Positions 32,638 through 45,100 of a DNA stretch of 64,000 bases are shown one piece after another. This stretch comes from Symbiodinium natans. Taxonomy: Eukaryota; Sar; Dinophyceae; Suessiales; Symbiodiniaceae. The notes beneath the pieces were generated by a model. The model made no database searches, was not told the DNA's origin, and was given only the letters and a program-made list of their open reading frames with translations. The stretch spans positions 1 to 64,000 of the forward strand of contig CAJNDS010000101.1 in assembly GCA_905221605.1 (NCBI GenBank), read 5' to 3'. Numbering within the stretch: position 1 is the stretch's first letter; each line of letters begins with the position of its first letter. The translations under genes were made by a program, and so were the position numbers.

Positions 32638-35237
32638 TTGGTCGGCATCTTGCATTCTGCACGGCTCGGCCAAACCACTCGTGAGAGGAAGAACGTGACA
32701 CCGGACGTACCAATGATTTCGCAGGATTCAGACCAGAACGCAGGCGAGAGGGGCGGCGCACCAAGCTTCGGCATCTGCTTCGGACTGTCAACTTTGCTTG
32801 CGGGGCGCGAGGGCGAACCGTACCCCCGGGTCCAGGGTTTATTTCGGGTTCCCAAAGGAAACGCCCATTCAACATGGAAATGAGCTGAAAAAGCTCGGGC
32901 CGGGGAAAGCGTGCAAGGGTGGAATTTCGGCAAAGCGGAACCCCAAATGGAGTTCGAACGCGTCGAGCACTCAAGATACGATGTGCAGCGGTTCCCAGGC
33001 AGCAGCTAGTCCAGTCCCAGCTTTCGCCCAGGCTGCGGCTCCGTGGTTCCTTATGCTAGCTTTGTGAGACTGATTGAGACTGTTGTGGAGGCTCGAGTGG
33101 CATATGCCAACGCAGGAGGCTACATCAGTGCCATGGACAGGAGATGGATTTTGTGCGTTCGGCATCGGGGCTCTCATGGGATTTCCATGGCGCTGTGGCC
33201 ATTCTGTTGAAGACTCTGTTCGGCAGGATCGCTGTCTCTCGCGAACCCCTTAGCGCAGCCGGAATCTCAGCACGCTCTGTGCCTAAAGCTCTCATACTGC
33301 AATTCAGCGTTGAAGTCTCCTTGCACATGCGATGCCAAAGTAACATGTCAAACGGAAAATTTGAAATGACATATCAAATGACAAGCTCTCAGGCTGCACC
33401 GCCTCAGGTGCCCATGAACTCAGCCGCAGCCTTGTGAGCATTCTTTTGGAAGTGATGTGAGCAGCTGGAAATAGCTGGAATGCTGGGGAGGATGTGTGTT
33501 TTCTCGTTGGGTGGAGGTGGGCGTCACAGCGGCTGCAGCCGCGGCAGCAGCTGCTGGCCGATCTGGTCGCAGCACGCCCACGGCCAAGGCCGCAAACCCA
33601 GCGACCTGCAATTGTAAGCCTCTGCAAGCCTGAACTAAGCTCTCGATCACTTTGACACCTTAAGGTCAAGGTCAGCCCAGTCCGCATCTCCGGCCTGAGA
33701 GGCTGAGAAGGTGGAGAGTAGAAGTAGAGATGAACTTGCTGACAAAGCATGACTCCTCAAGTATGTCAATGTGCTTGCAGTGCAGCCGGTGCCGGTCTCC
33801 TGATGCGGCGCAAAAAAGAAGCAAAGCGACGGCAGCGTGGTCTTGCAGGCAGCACGACAGGGAGGAGGGAGGGGGTGGGGGCTGGGCCATGAGTCATCGT
33901 TTTGGTCAGTGGTGGATGCGCAGGTGGAGGATATCGTTCCAGCCGCTACAACGAGACAGTTGCATATGTTAAACCGTTAAACCTTGTCAGAAGTCCATTG
34001 GCGCGACGGCTCGTTGGGGGCGATAGCCACGACGGTGAGCAGCAAACATGGTACTGGTTTTGGGGAGCTTGGGGGGCTTTGAGTCGAAAGGTTCTGAGGT
34101 CAGGCAGCAATTGCAATCGGAGGGAGAAAATGACTTGGGTGGAGAGTCAGAGCAACAGTTGGAGGGGTGGCCGAAATTCTGGACGAAGAGTCGCCCACGA
34201 GTTCTTTAGCTGGCAGTAAGGGCGCATGGCTTGATAGTAAGAAGGAGACTGCTTGGGATGCAGAATACTTTGGGCGCACTATCGTCAAACTTGGGATCGT
34301 CCCCTGCCTCATGCAACCCAGAGTTCGGAGAATCCCTGGAGTCAGACACTTCGGAGTGGTAGCACTTGGGAAAGCTCCAGCAGTTGGGAAACATCGTAGC
34401 GGCATGCTCACTGCAGACCCCGGCTCAACTGAAGTGGCACGCATGACTGCGATCACGAGTCGGCCCCCATAGGGCGCGATGTGCAGACTTTGCAGTGTGG
34501 AACATGATCTCGTAAGAATCCACGTAGTGTCGACACCACGGCGTTGCATCTTCACAGAATTCTTGGTGGGCACCTGAAACAGCTGGCGCGGCGCGCCCCA
34601 GGCTGAATCTGCCCCTCAAAGGGGCCCTTTTGTTCCATTTGTTAGAGTGCGCGCCTCTTTCGCTTCAGAGGAAGAAGTGGTAAGAAGATGAACGATGACT
34701 TCCTCTCCACTAGCATTAGATACTACACCCTTTTCGTGCTGGCCTTGGCTTTCTGCCTCCGTTCTTGTCCGCGCTTCGTGGTCTGGAGTGAGCACCATGC
34801 TGCACATTCTGGGGTGACTGTGTCATACTGTGTCATGACTGTCTTTGGACAAGAAGCCTGTAAGGCGAAAAGCAGATCCAGCATGTGTCTCAGATTAGCG
34901 AGTCAGTATGAGAGCTGCATGTCTCTCGATCTCGCTCAGCTCGCTTGTCGGCCAGACTCAGCTAGACGCAGGTTCGGCATCTGCACCAGCCAAAGCCGGG
35001 GATCCCAGCACCCAGCGCACCGCTGTTGTCATGCCAGATTCGGCTACAGGCGCAGAAGCCAGGTGCTGCGCTGAGCTTTCTTAGTTTCTGCAGCCTTGCA
35101 GCCTTGCGGGGGTGGGTGGGCGGAGGGGTTGCGACGGTCGCGGGTTGCTGTTGCTTGCAATAGGGCAGTCTCTAATCTAGTGCACGCAACAGTGAAGTCT
35201 TCTTGTTTGGTCTTGTCTTGTGCAGCTGGGCATTGCT

Positions 35238-35354
35238 TTTGGTGTGTGTGTGTGTATAGAAAATGCTATATACACGCCTTGTGAATAGACAAATGCTTAT
35301 ATATAAAAAATGTAAATGTAGATATAGATATAAATACAAATATATATATATATA

Positions 35355-35389
<35 letters not shown>

Positions 35390-35640
35390 ATGTCTATATA
35401 TGAATATAAATATCAGTTTCAACAGGAACATGAATATGCATGAATATGAATATAATTGAAAATCTAAATTATAAACATAAACATAAAAGTAAGATATAGA
35501 TATAAATGTGGATATAAATATAAATATAAATATTAATATATTTTTAAATCTAAATCTAAATCTCTGTATATATATATAGAAATGAATATAATATATACAT
35601 ACATATATGTATGTATGCATGTACATATGTAGTGAGGCGC
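35238..35640. repeat. AT-rich TATATG / TAAATA simple repeats
   Basis: A GT run followed by about 350 bp of (TA)n, (TATATG)n and TAAATA-like words. It breaks the GC-balanced surroundings. No exon is present. Confidence 0.9.
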
Positions 35641-35922
35641 GTGGGGGTCTGCACACCCCCTCAGGCCTTGGTTAGACGAGTGTCTGCTGTTTTCGTGTGC
35701 TGCAGCAAGGTGTGGGATCTCCGCAAGTGAATGGCACTGCCACCTGCTCAGAACCCTCTTCTGGTCAAGCCTGACTGGACATCTCAAGTTGCTGAAAGGC
35801 TTCGAAGCCCGGTCGGTCACTTAGTAGATTAGTCAGGCTAGTCAGGCTTGTCAGGCTTGTGCGCGAAAGACTCCTTGCCTGCAAGCTTTTCCTGATCCTA
35901 CTTTGGCACTGTGAACTCACAG

Positions 35923-36037
35923 GTGCAACGGCGCCTGCGAAAGGCACGGCTGGATTCTTACCAGAGCTGCCCCAGGAATGAAACCACGAAGCTGGAGAAG
36001 CAGATGGCAAAGCTGGATTGCGATATGCTCTACATAC
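35923..36037 (+). CDS. Possible exon, charged helix
   Basis: After a clean CTCACAG acceptor, one frame stays open for about 38 codons (VQRRLRKARLDSYQSC, then TTKLEKQMAKLDCDMLYIQ), with a GT donor candidate at 36038. It is 85 bp upstream of the first glycyl-tRNA synthetase exon. It could be that gene's N-terminal helical region or the end of the coiled-coil gene. Confidence 0.45.
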
Positions 36038-36122
36038 AGTGGTTGTGGCTAGTGACGAGAGGGGTGGCTAGCCGTTAGGAAATGACAAATGGAAAGGGGA
36101 GCAGGATACACAATCTAGCAAG

Positions 36123-39100
36123 GTCTCGAATGACGGGGGCGAGCGCTTCGCCCTGAACCAGAAAGAGGTCCTCGAGTTATGCAAGAGGCCTTTCTGCCCA
36201 AAACCCTATCAGCTTGAATCATCTACAGGTGCACTCGTCCCACACACCGCGTTCATGCTTTGCAAGTGAGGCGATTCTTCTACAGACCTGGCTCTGACAT
36301 CTATGGCAACAGGGCAGCATCAGCCTCCCCCGTCGCCCCGCTCCCACCCGCCCACCCGCCCCACCTTCCCACCTCCCCGATCCCCATGTTTATGTTTTTC
36401 ACTGCGCCCACTGACCAATGTAACATGCATGGTTTTTTCCGGATGGCTCGTTCGCAGCGGAGTTGTTTGTTATAGCGCCTTGAGCCTGGCGGGTGACAGC
36501 ACTTGCACGCTGCAACGGCATGCGCCTTCCCGCGTGTGCCCCTCCTTTGGTCCAGGGCCCTGTTCGATTAAAGCTGCGTGGCTGAGGTGGCGTCGCGGGC
36601 TTCTTCACCTACGGGCCGCCAGGGTGGGATCTCTGCCCTATTTCCGCTAAGACACAGATAAGGCAGCCGCATGTCCAGGTGTGCCGTCAAGAACAATCTT
36701 GTCCATGCGCAGCCAGCTGAGCATTCAGCAGAAAGCTCGACTGTGTCGGTGGGCCTTCAATTCCATGTGCGCTGAAAGCACCTAACAGTTTCACGATTGT
36801 TTGAGGTCTCTATTTACAGACAGAATATTGCCTTTTAAACACCATTAGAAAGTGATTTGTAGGCAAGCTGCTCAAGTCAAATTTGCCCTTCCAGCATCTT
36901 CGCCAGCCATTGCCAGCCATGGCCCTTCGAGCTTTCTTCGTGCTCCTGAGCTTCGCGTGTGCCTTCGGGCAGGACATGGACGCCGCTTTGGCATCGGATG
37001 ACGCGTGCGCCGTGGGGGAAGACTGCAGCCTGGAGCTCCACCAGCTGCGCGGCATGAAGGTCGACTACCTTGAGGCTTTGGAGGATGCCTCTGACGATCA
37101 GGAAGATGAAGAGGAAGCCGTGTACGTTGAAGAGGAGGCCGAGCTGGAGGGCGGCGGCTGCACGAATTCCAATGACATGAAGGTGTGGAAGCACGGTGGA
37201 AGGAAGAGCTTCGATGCGTCCCTCAACCACTGCGGCCGCTCCTGCGCCGCCGGCTACCCATGCACCAAGGACTGCCTGCTGCGAAGGCTCTGTGGAATTC
37301 AGGTTCTGGGGCATGTGCATGGTATTGCATGGTCATGGGATTCGGGCATTGTGATTTCCAAGAAATCGTTGGGTGGCCGCTTTAGATTGTTGATCCGCGG
37401 AGGATTGCATGCAGAAGAAGGGCTACTCGAGCGGCTGCGCGGGCTGCATGGCCCAGCTGGTGGGCTGCTCGAGGGACCACTGCATGAACCAGTGCACCTC
37501 GGCCTTTGATGGAGTTGTTTTATGTTTTGCCATGTTTTAACGTAAGGTTGCGTCCAACATCTCGTTGCAGCACCGCGTTAATTCGCGCACAATAAAGCAT
37601 AAAGCTTCACGAAGTGAGCGAAGCGCATCCCACGCAGAGCGCAGGCATCACCAATGACAAGTCTCCCGCCTGCACGCACTGCGTCAAGTCCAGCTGCCGC
37701 CCCAAGATGAAGGCTTGCAGCGGGCTCAACGCCGGCGGGCACTGAGGAGGCCGAGCTGACCGCAACGCCTGCACAAGCACCAGGCCGCCCAATGTGGCGG
37801 GTCTGGCTCCGCGGTTTTAATTCTAGAGCTTGCAACAGGACCATAACGTTCTGGAAGCACAGCTCAGCTGCAATATGATCAGAACGCTCTACTGCAGACC
37901 TGGAGATGGACAGTTGTTGTCCGCGACCTTAGTCGTCGTAAAAGTCGTTGTTATGCCGTGCGCAGTCTTACATATGAAACCTAGATGCTTGCCAGAATTT
38001 GGGGATCTGGGGCAGGCTGCTTCATCATTGTACGTCTTGTGATCTCGCGACAAGGATGGCGCGAGCAGTGGATGCAGCGGAAACCCGAGCGAAGCAAATC
38101 CCGATCCTTTAAGAGCCTTGCTCTCAAGCGGCAAAAGCGTTTTGTTGGTCCACCCTGCTTGCCAGCCATTGCCAGCCATGGCCCTTCGAGCTTTCTTCGT
38201 GCTCCTGAGCTTCGCGTGTGCCTTCGGGCAGGACATGGACGCCGCTTTGGCATCGGATGACGCGTGCGCCGTGGGGGAAGACTGCAGCCTGGAGCTCCAC
38301 CAGCTGCGCGGCATGAAGGTCGACTACCTTGAGGCTTTGGAGGATGCCTCTGACGATCAGGAAGATGAAGAGGAAGCCGTGTACGTTGAAGAGGAGGCCG
38401 AGCTGGAGGGCGGCGGCTGCACGAATTCCAATGACATGAAGGTGTGGAAGCACGGTGGAAGGAAGAGCTTCGATGCGTCCCTCAACCACTGCGGCCGCTC
38501 CTGCGCCGCCGGCTACCCATGCACCAAGGACTGCCTGCTGCGAAGGCTCTGTGGAATTCAGGTTCTGGGGCATGTGCATGGTATTGCATGGTCATGGGAT
38601 TCGGGCATTGTGATTTCCAAGAAATCGTTGGGTGGCCGCTTTAGATTGTTGATCCGCGGAGGATTGCATGCAGAAGAAGGGCTACTCGAGCGGCTGCGCG
38701 GGCTGCATGGCCCAGCTGGTGGGCTGCTCGAGGGACCACTGCATGAACCAGTGCACCTCGGCCTTTGATGGAGTTGTTTTATGTTTTGCCATGTTTTAAC
38801 GTAAGGTTACGTCCAACATCTCGTTGCAGCACCGCTTTAATTCGCGCACAATAAAGCATAAAGCTTCACGAAGTGGGCGAAGCGCATCCCACGCAAAGCG
38901 CAGGCATCACCAATGACAAGTCTCCAGCCTGCACGCACTGCGTCAAGTCCAGCTGCCGCCCCAAGATGAAGGCTTGCAGCGGGCTCAACGCCGGCGGGCA
39001 CTGAGCCGTCCTGACCGGAAGCTCCCGCGCATTGGCCGCGCAAGCACCAGGCTGCCCAATGTGGCGGGTCCGGTTCTTCAGCGTCGCCTTCGGAGAGTGC

Positions 39101-42100
39101 AGCTCCCAGGGACCGTCCTGGAACGCATGTATCCGATGTATCCGCAACATGACCAAGAAAGGTACATTGCAGGCGAATTGGTTGTTTCGTGGTGGGCAGT
39201 TTCCTTCTGCGCGCTCCTGCCAAGCCGTTGTACTTGTAGTCTATGTACACGCAACATGGAAAGCCGACTTTTTTCTTGTGGTAAGGCGAATCACTGCGGG
39301 GAAGCTTTTTGAGAGGGGTATCGTCCATGGTATCGTTCGCAGAGGCAAAATACTCTTGGATTCAACCCATGTGCTGCCCATGACACGCGGCAGGAGCCAT
39401 TGTAAGTGTTCCTCCTGACACGCGACCTAAACGGCCCACTCGTAAAGTTTTGGTAGACTTGACTCCATGCTTTTGCTTGCATTTCTTTCAGGCGGAGGTC
39501 CTTCAGCAACCATGTTGGATGATGTTTTCAGGCATGTTGAGCCCAACCGTTCTTTGGCGATTTCGACTTGCGTACTGATTTTAGCTGCTCTTCGTAGCAG
39601 TAAAATCCATGCGTTCATTGGGGGCAAGGGATCCCGCATTCGACTTCGTCAACTGCCTGAATCCTCTGCGTTCATTGGGGTTTCACGTCTCCCCCAATAA
39701 ACTTCAATAAACTGGAATTTCCCGAGTCCCTGTAGTTCCTATTCTGCGCAAGCTTGCTTCTGATGAAAGATCCCTTTCCTGCTAAGCCTTACCTTGCTCT
39801 CAAGCTCCACAAGATTCCAAAAGCGTTTTGGGTTAACCCTGCTTGCCAGCCATGGCCCTCCGAGCTTTCTTCGTGCTCCTGAGCTTCGCGAGTGCCTTCG
39901 GGCAGGACATGGACGCCGCTTTGGCGTCGGATGACGCGTGCGCCGTGGGGGAAGACTGCAGCCTGGAGCTCCACCAGCTGCGCGGCATGAAGGTCGACTA
40001 CCTGGAGGCTTTGGAGGATGCCTCTGACGATCAGGAAGATGAAGAGGAAGCCGTGTACGTTGAAGAGGAGGCCGAGCTGGAGGGCGGCGGCTGCACGAAT
40101 TCCAATGACATGAAGGTGTGGAAGCACGGTGGAAGGAAGAGCTTCGATGCGTCCCTCAACCACTGCGGCCGCTCCTGCGCCGCCGGCTACCCATGCACCA
40201 AGGACTGCCTGCTGCGAAGGCTCTGTGGAATTCAGGTTCTGGGGCATGTGCATGGTATTATTGGTCATGGGATTCGGGCATTGTGATTTCCAAGAAATCG
40301 TTGGGTGGCCGCTTTAGCTTGTTGATCCGCGGAGGATTGCATGCAGAAGAAGGGCTACTCGAGCGGCTGCGCGGGCTGCATGGCCCAGCTGGTGGGCTGC
40401 TCGAGGGACCACTGCATGAACCAGTGCACCTCGGCCTTTGATGGAGTTGTTTTATGTTTTGCCATGTTTTAACGTAAGGTTACGTCCAACATCTCGTTGC
40501 AGCACCGCTTTAATTCGGGAACAATAAAGCATAAAGCTTCACGAAGTGAGCGAAGCGCATCCCACGCAGAGCGCAGGCATCACCAATGACAAGTCTCCAG
40601 CCTGCACGCACTGCGTCAAGTCCAGCTGCCGCCCCAAGATGAAGGCTTGCAGCGGGCTCAACGCCGGCGGGCACTGAGCCGTCCTGACCGGAAGCTCCCG
40701 CGCATTGGCCGCGCAAGCACCAGGCTGCCCAATGTGGCGGGTCCGGTTCTTCAGCGTCGCCTTCGGAGAGTGCAGCTCCCAGGGACCGTCCTGGAACGCA
40801 TGTATCCGATGTATCCGCAACATGACCAAGAAAGGTAAATTGCGAATTGGTTGTTTCGTGGTGGGCAGTTTCCTTCTGCGCGCTCCTGCCAAGCCGTTGT
40901 ACTCGTAGTCTATGTACACGCAACATGGAAAGCCGACTTTTTTCTTGCGGTAAGGCGAATCACTGCGGGGTATCGTCCATGGTATCGTTCGCAGAGGCAA
41001 AATACTCTTGGATTCAACCCATGTGCTGCCCATGACACGCGGCAGGAGCCATTGTAAGTGTTCCTCCTGACACGCGACCTAAACGGCCTACTCGTAAAGT
41101 TTTGGTAGACTTGACTCCATGCTTTTGCTTGCATTTCTTTCAGGCGGAGGTCCTTCAGCAACCATGTTGGATGATGTTTTCAGGCATGTTGAGCCCAACC
41201 GTTCCTTGGCGATTTCGACTTGCGTACTGATTTTAGCTGCTCTTCGTAGCAGTAAAATCCATGCGTTCATTGGGGGCAAGGGATCCCGCATTCGACTTCG
41301 TCAACTGCCTGAATCCTCTGCGTTCATTGGGGTTTCACGTCTCCCCCAATAAACTGGACTTTCCCGAGTCCCTGTAGTTGCTATTCTGCGCAAGCTTGCT
41401 TCTGATGAAAGATCCCTTTCCTGCTAAGCCTTACCTTGCTCTCAAGCTCCACAAGATTCCAAAAGCGTTTTGGGTTAACCCTGCTTGCCAGCCATGGCCC
41501 TCCGAGCTTTCTTCGTGCTCCTGAGCTTCGCGTGTGCCTTCGGGCAGGATATGGACGCCGCTTTGGCGTCGGATGACGCGTGCGCCGTGGGGGAAGACTG
41601 CAGCCTGGAGCTCCACCAGCTGCGCGGCATGAAGGTCGACTACCTGGAGGCTTTGGAGGATGCCTCTGACGATCAGGAAGATGAAGAGGAAGCCGTGTAC
41701 GTTGAAGAGGAGGCCGAGCTGGAGGGCGGCGGCTGCACGAATTCCAACGACATGAAGGTGTGGAAGCACGGTGGAAGGAAGAGCTTCGATGCGTCCCTCA
41801 ACCACTGCGGCCGCTCCTGCGCCGCCGGCTACCCATGCACCAAGGACTGCCTGCTGCGAAGGCTCTGTGGAATTCAGGTTCTGGGGCATGTGCATGGTAT
41901 TGCATGGTCATGGGATTCGGGCATTGTGATTTCCAAGAAATCGTTGGGTGGCCGCTTTAGATTGTTGATCCGCGGAGGATTGCATGCAGAAGAAGGGCTA
42001 CTCGAGCGGCTGCGCGGGCTGCATGGCCCAGCTGGTGGGCTGCTCGAGGGACCACTGCATGAACCAGTGCACCTCGGCCTTTGATGGAGTTGTTTTATGT

Positions 42101-45100
42101 TTTGCCATGTTTTAACGTAAGGTTACGTCCAACATCTCGTTGCAGCACCGCTTTAATTCGCGCACAATAAAGCATAAAGCTTCACGAAGTGGGCGAAGCG
42201 CATCCCACGCAGAGCGCAGGCATCACCAATGACAAGTCTCCAGCCTGCACGCACTGCGTCAAGTCCAGCTGCCGCCCCAAGATGAAGGCTTGCAGCGGGC
42301 TCAACGCCGGCGGGCACTGAGCCGTCCTGACCGGAAGCTCCCGCGCATTGGCCGCGCAAGCACCAGGCCGCCCAATGTGGCGGGTCCGGTTCTTCAGCGT
42401 CGCCTTCGGAGAGTGCAGCTCCCAGGGACCGTCCTGGAACGCATGTATCCGATGTATCCGCAACATGACCAAGAAAGGTACATTGCAGGCGAATTGGTTG
42501 TTTCGTGGTGGGCAGTTTCCTTCTGCGCGCTCCTGCCAAGCCGTTGTACTCGTAGTCCCTGTAGTTGCTATTCTGCGCAAGCTTGCTTCTGATGAAAGAT
42601 CCCTTTCCTGCGAAGCCTTACCTTGCTCTCAAGCTCCACAAGATTCCAAAAGCGTTTTGGGTTAACCCTGCTTGCCAGCCATGGCCCTCCGAGCTTTCTT
42701 CGTGCTCCTGAGCTTCGCGAGTGCCTTCGGGCAGGACATGGACGCCGCTTTGGCGTCGGATGACGCGTGCGCCGTGGGGGAAGACTGCAGCCTGGAGCTC
42801 CACCAGCTGCGCGGCATGAAGGTCGACTACCTTGAGGCTTTGGAGGATGCCTCTGACGATCAGGAAGATGAAGAGGAAGCCGTGTACGTTGAAGAGGAGG
42901 CCGAGCTGGAGGGCGGCGGCTGCACGAATTCCAATGACATGAAGGTGTGGAAGCACGGTGGAAGGAAGAGCTTCGATGCGTCCCTCAACCACTGCGGCCG
43001 CTCCTGCGCCGCCGGCTACCCATGCACCAAGGACTGCCTGCTGCGAAGGCTCTGTGGAATTCAGGTTCTGGGGCATGTGCATGGTATTGCATGGTCATGG
43101 GATTCGGGCATTGTGATTTCCAAGAAATCGTTGGGTGGCCGCTTTAGCTTGTTGATCCGCGGAGGATTGCATGCAGAAGAAGGGCTACTCGAGCGGCTGC
43201 GCGGGCTGCATGGCCCAGCTGGTGGGCTGCTCGAGGGACCACTGCATGAACCAGTGCACCTCGGCCTTTGATGGAGTTGTTTTATGTTTTGCCATGTTTT
43301 AACGTAAGGTTACGTCCAACATCTCGTTGCAGCACCGCTTTAATTCGCGCACAATAAAGCATAAAGCTTCACGAAGTGGGCGAAGCGCATCCCACGCAGA
43401 GCGCAGGCATCACCAATGACAAGTCTCCAGCCTGCACGCACTGCGTCAAGTCCAGCTGCCGCCCCAAGATGAAGGCTTGCAGCGGGCTCAACGCCGGCGG
43501 GCACTGAGCCGTCCTGACCGGAAGCTCCCGCGCATTGGCCGCGCAAGCACCAGGCCGCCCAATGTGGCGGGTCCGGTTCTTCAGCGTCGCCTTCGGAGAG
43601 TGCAGCTCCCAGGGACCGTCCTGGAACGCATGTATCCGATGTATCCGCAACATGACCAAGAAAGGTACATTGCAGGCGAATTGGTTGTTTCGTGGTGGGC
43701 AGTTTCCTTCTGCGCGCTCCTGCCAAGCCGTTGTACTCGTAGTCCCTGTAGTTGCTATTCTGCGCAAGCTTGCTTCTGATGAAAGATCCCTTTCCTGCGA
43801 AGCCTTACCTTGCTCTCAAGCTCCACAAGATTCCAAAAGCGTTTTGGGTTAACCCTGCTTGCCAGCCATGGCCCTCCGAGCTTTCTTCGTGCTCCTGAGC
43901 TTCGCGTGTGCCTTCGGGCAGGACATGGACGCCGCTTTGGCATCGGATGACGCGTGCGCCGTGGGGGAAGACTGCAGCCTGGAGCTCCACCAGCTGCGCG
44001 GCATGAAGGTCGACTACCTTGAGGCTTTGGAGGATGCCTCTGACGATCAGGAAGACGAAGAGGAAGCCGTGTACGTTGAAGAGGAGGCCGAGCTGGAGGG
44101 CGGCGGCTGCACGAATTCCAATGACATGAAGGTGTGGAAGCACGGTGGAAGGAAGAGCTTCGATGCGTCCCTCAACCACTGCGGCCGCTCCTGCGCCGCC
44201 GGCTACCCATGCACCAAGGACTGCCTGCTGCGAAGGCTCTGTGGAATTCAGGTTCTGGGGCATGTGCATGGTATTGCATGGTCATGGGATTCGGGCATTG
44301 TGATTTCCAAGAAATCGTTGGGTGGCCGCTTTAGATTGTTGATCCGGGGAGGATTGCATGCAGAAGAAGGGCTACTCGAGCGGCTGCGCGGGCTGCATGG
44401 CCCAGCTGGTGGGCTGCTCGAGGGACCACTGCATGAACCAGTGCACCTCGGCCTTTGATGGAGTTGTTTTATGTTTTGCCATGTTTTAACGTAAGGTTAC
44501 GTCCAACATCTCGTTGCAGCATCGCTTTAATTCGCGCACAATAAAGCATAAAGCTTCACGAAGTGGGCGAAGCGCATCCCACGCAAAGCGCAGGCATCAC
44601 CAATGACAAGTCTCCAGCCTGCACGCACTGCGTCAAGTCCAGCTGCCGCCCCAAGATGAAGGCTTGCAGCGGGCTCAACGCCGGCGGGCACTGAGCCGTC
44701 CTGACCGGAAGCTTCCGCGCATTGGCCGCGCAAGCACCAGGCCGCCCAATGTGGTGGGACTGAGTGTGCACATGCAGTACCTGCAATGGATGGCCACAGA
44801 AAGATATAGAAAGACCTTTATGTTTGTGTGTGGGTGCATGCCAAAGTCGGGCTGCGAGGATTGGGCTGAAAGAAAGTGATGCGCATCATTTTCCGCAGTT
44901 AAGGTGGAGGCAGTTCTTCGTCATTTCGGAGCACCTCCTCGAAATTGAGGACGTCACAGCCGGATCGTGCTGGAAGTTTCTTGTACTCCCTTGTACTCGT
45001 ACCAGCTCATTCGTTGGCAGGACACGTGCATAATGCAACATTCCGTCCTGAAGGCTTGAGGGAGCAGATTAGGCCATGTATTTATTCGTGGGACCGAAAA

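Noticed and set aside
37185-37509. Long single-frame reading of each array gene continuing past the first exon (199-217 codons)
   Set aside because: After the CTK codons the frame loses the cysteine pattern. A different frame 3' of an AG|G acceptor restores it, so the long frame reads through an intron.
36877-44269. Antisense frames of ~130-165 codons opposite every array copy
   Set aside because: They recur because the sense exon recurs and is GC-rich. They lack the composition of a protein and run across sense introns.
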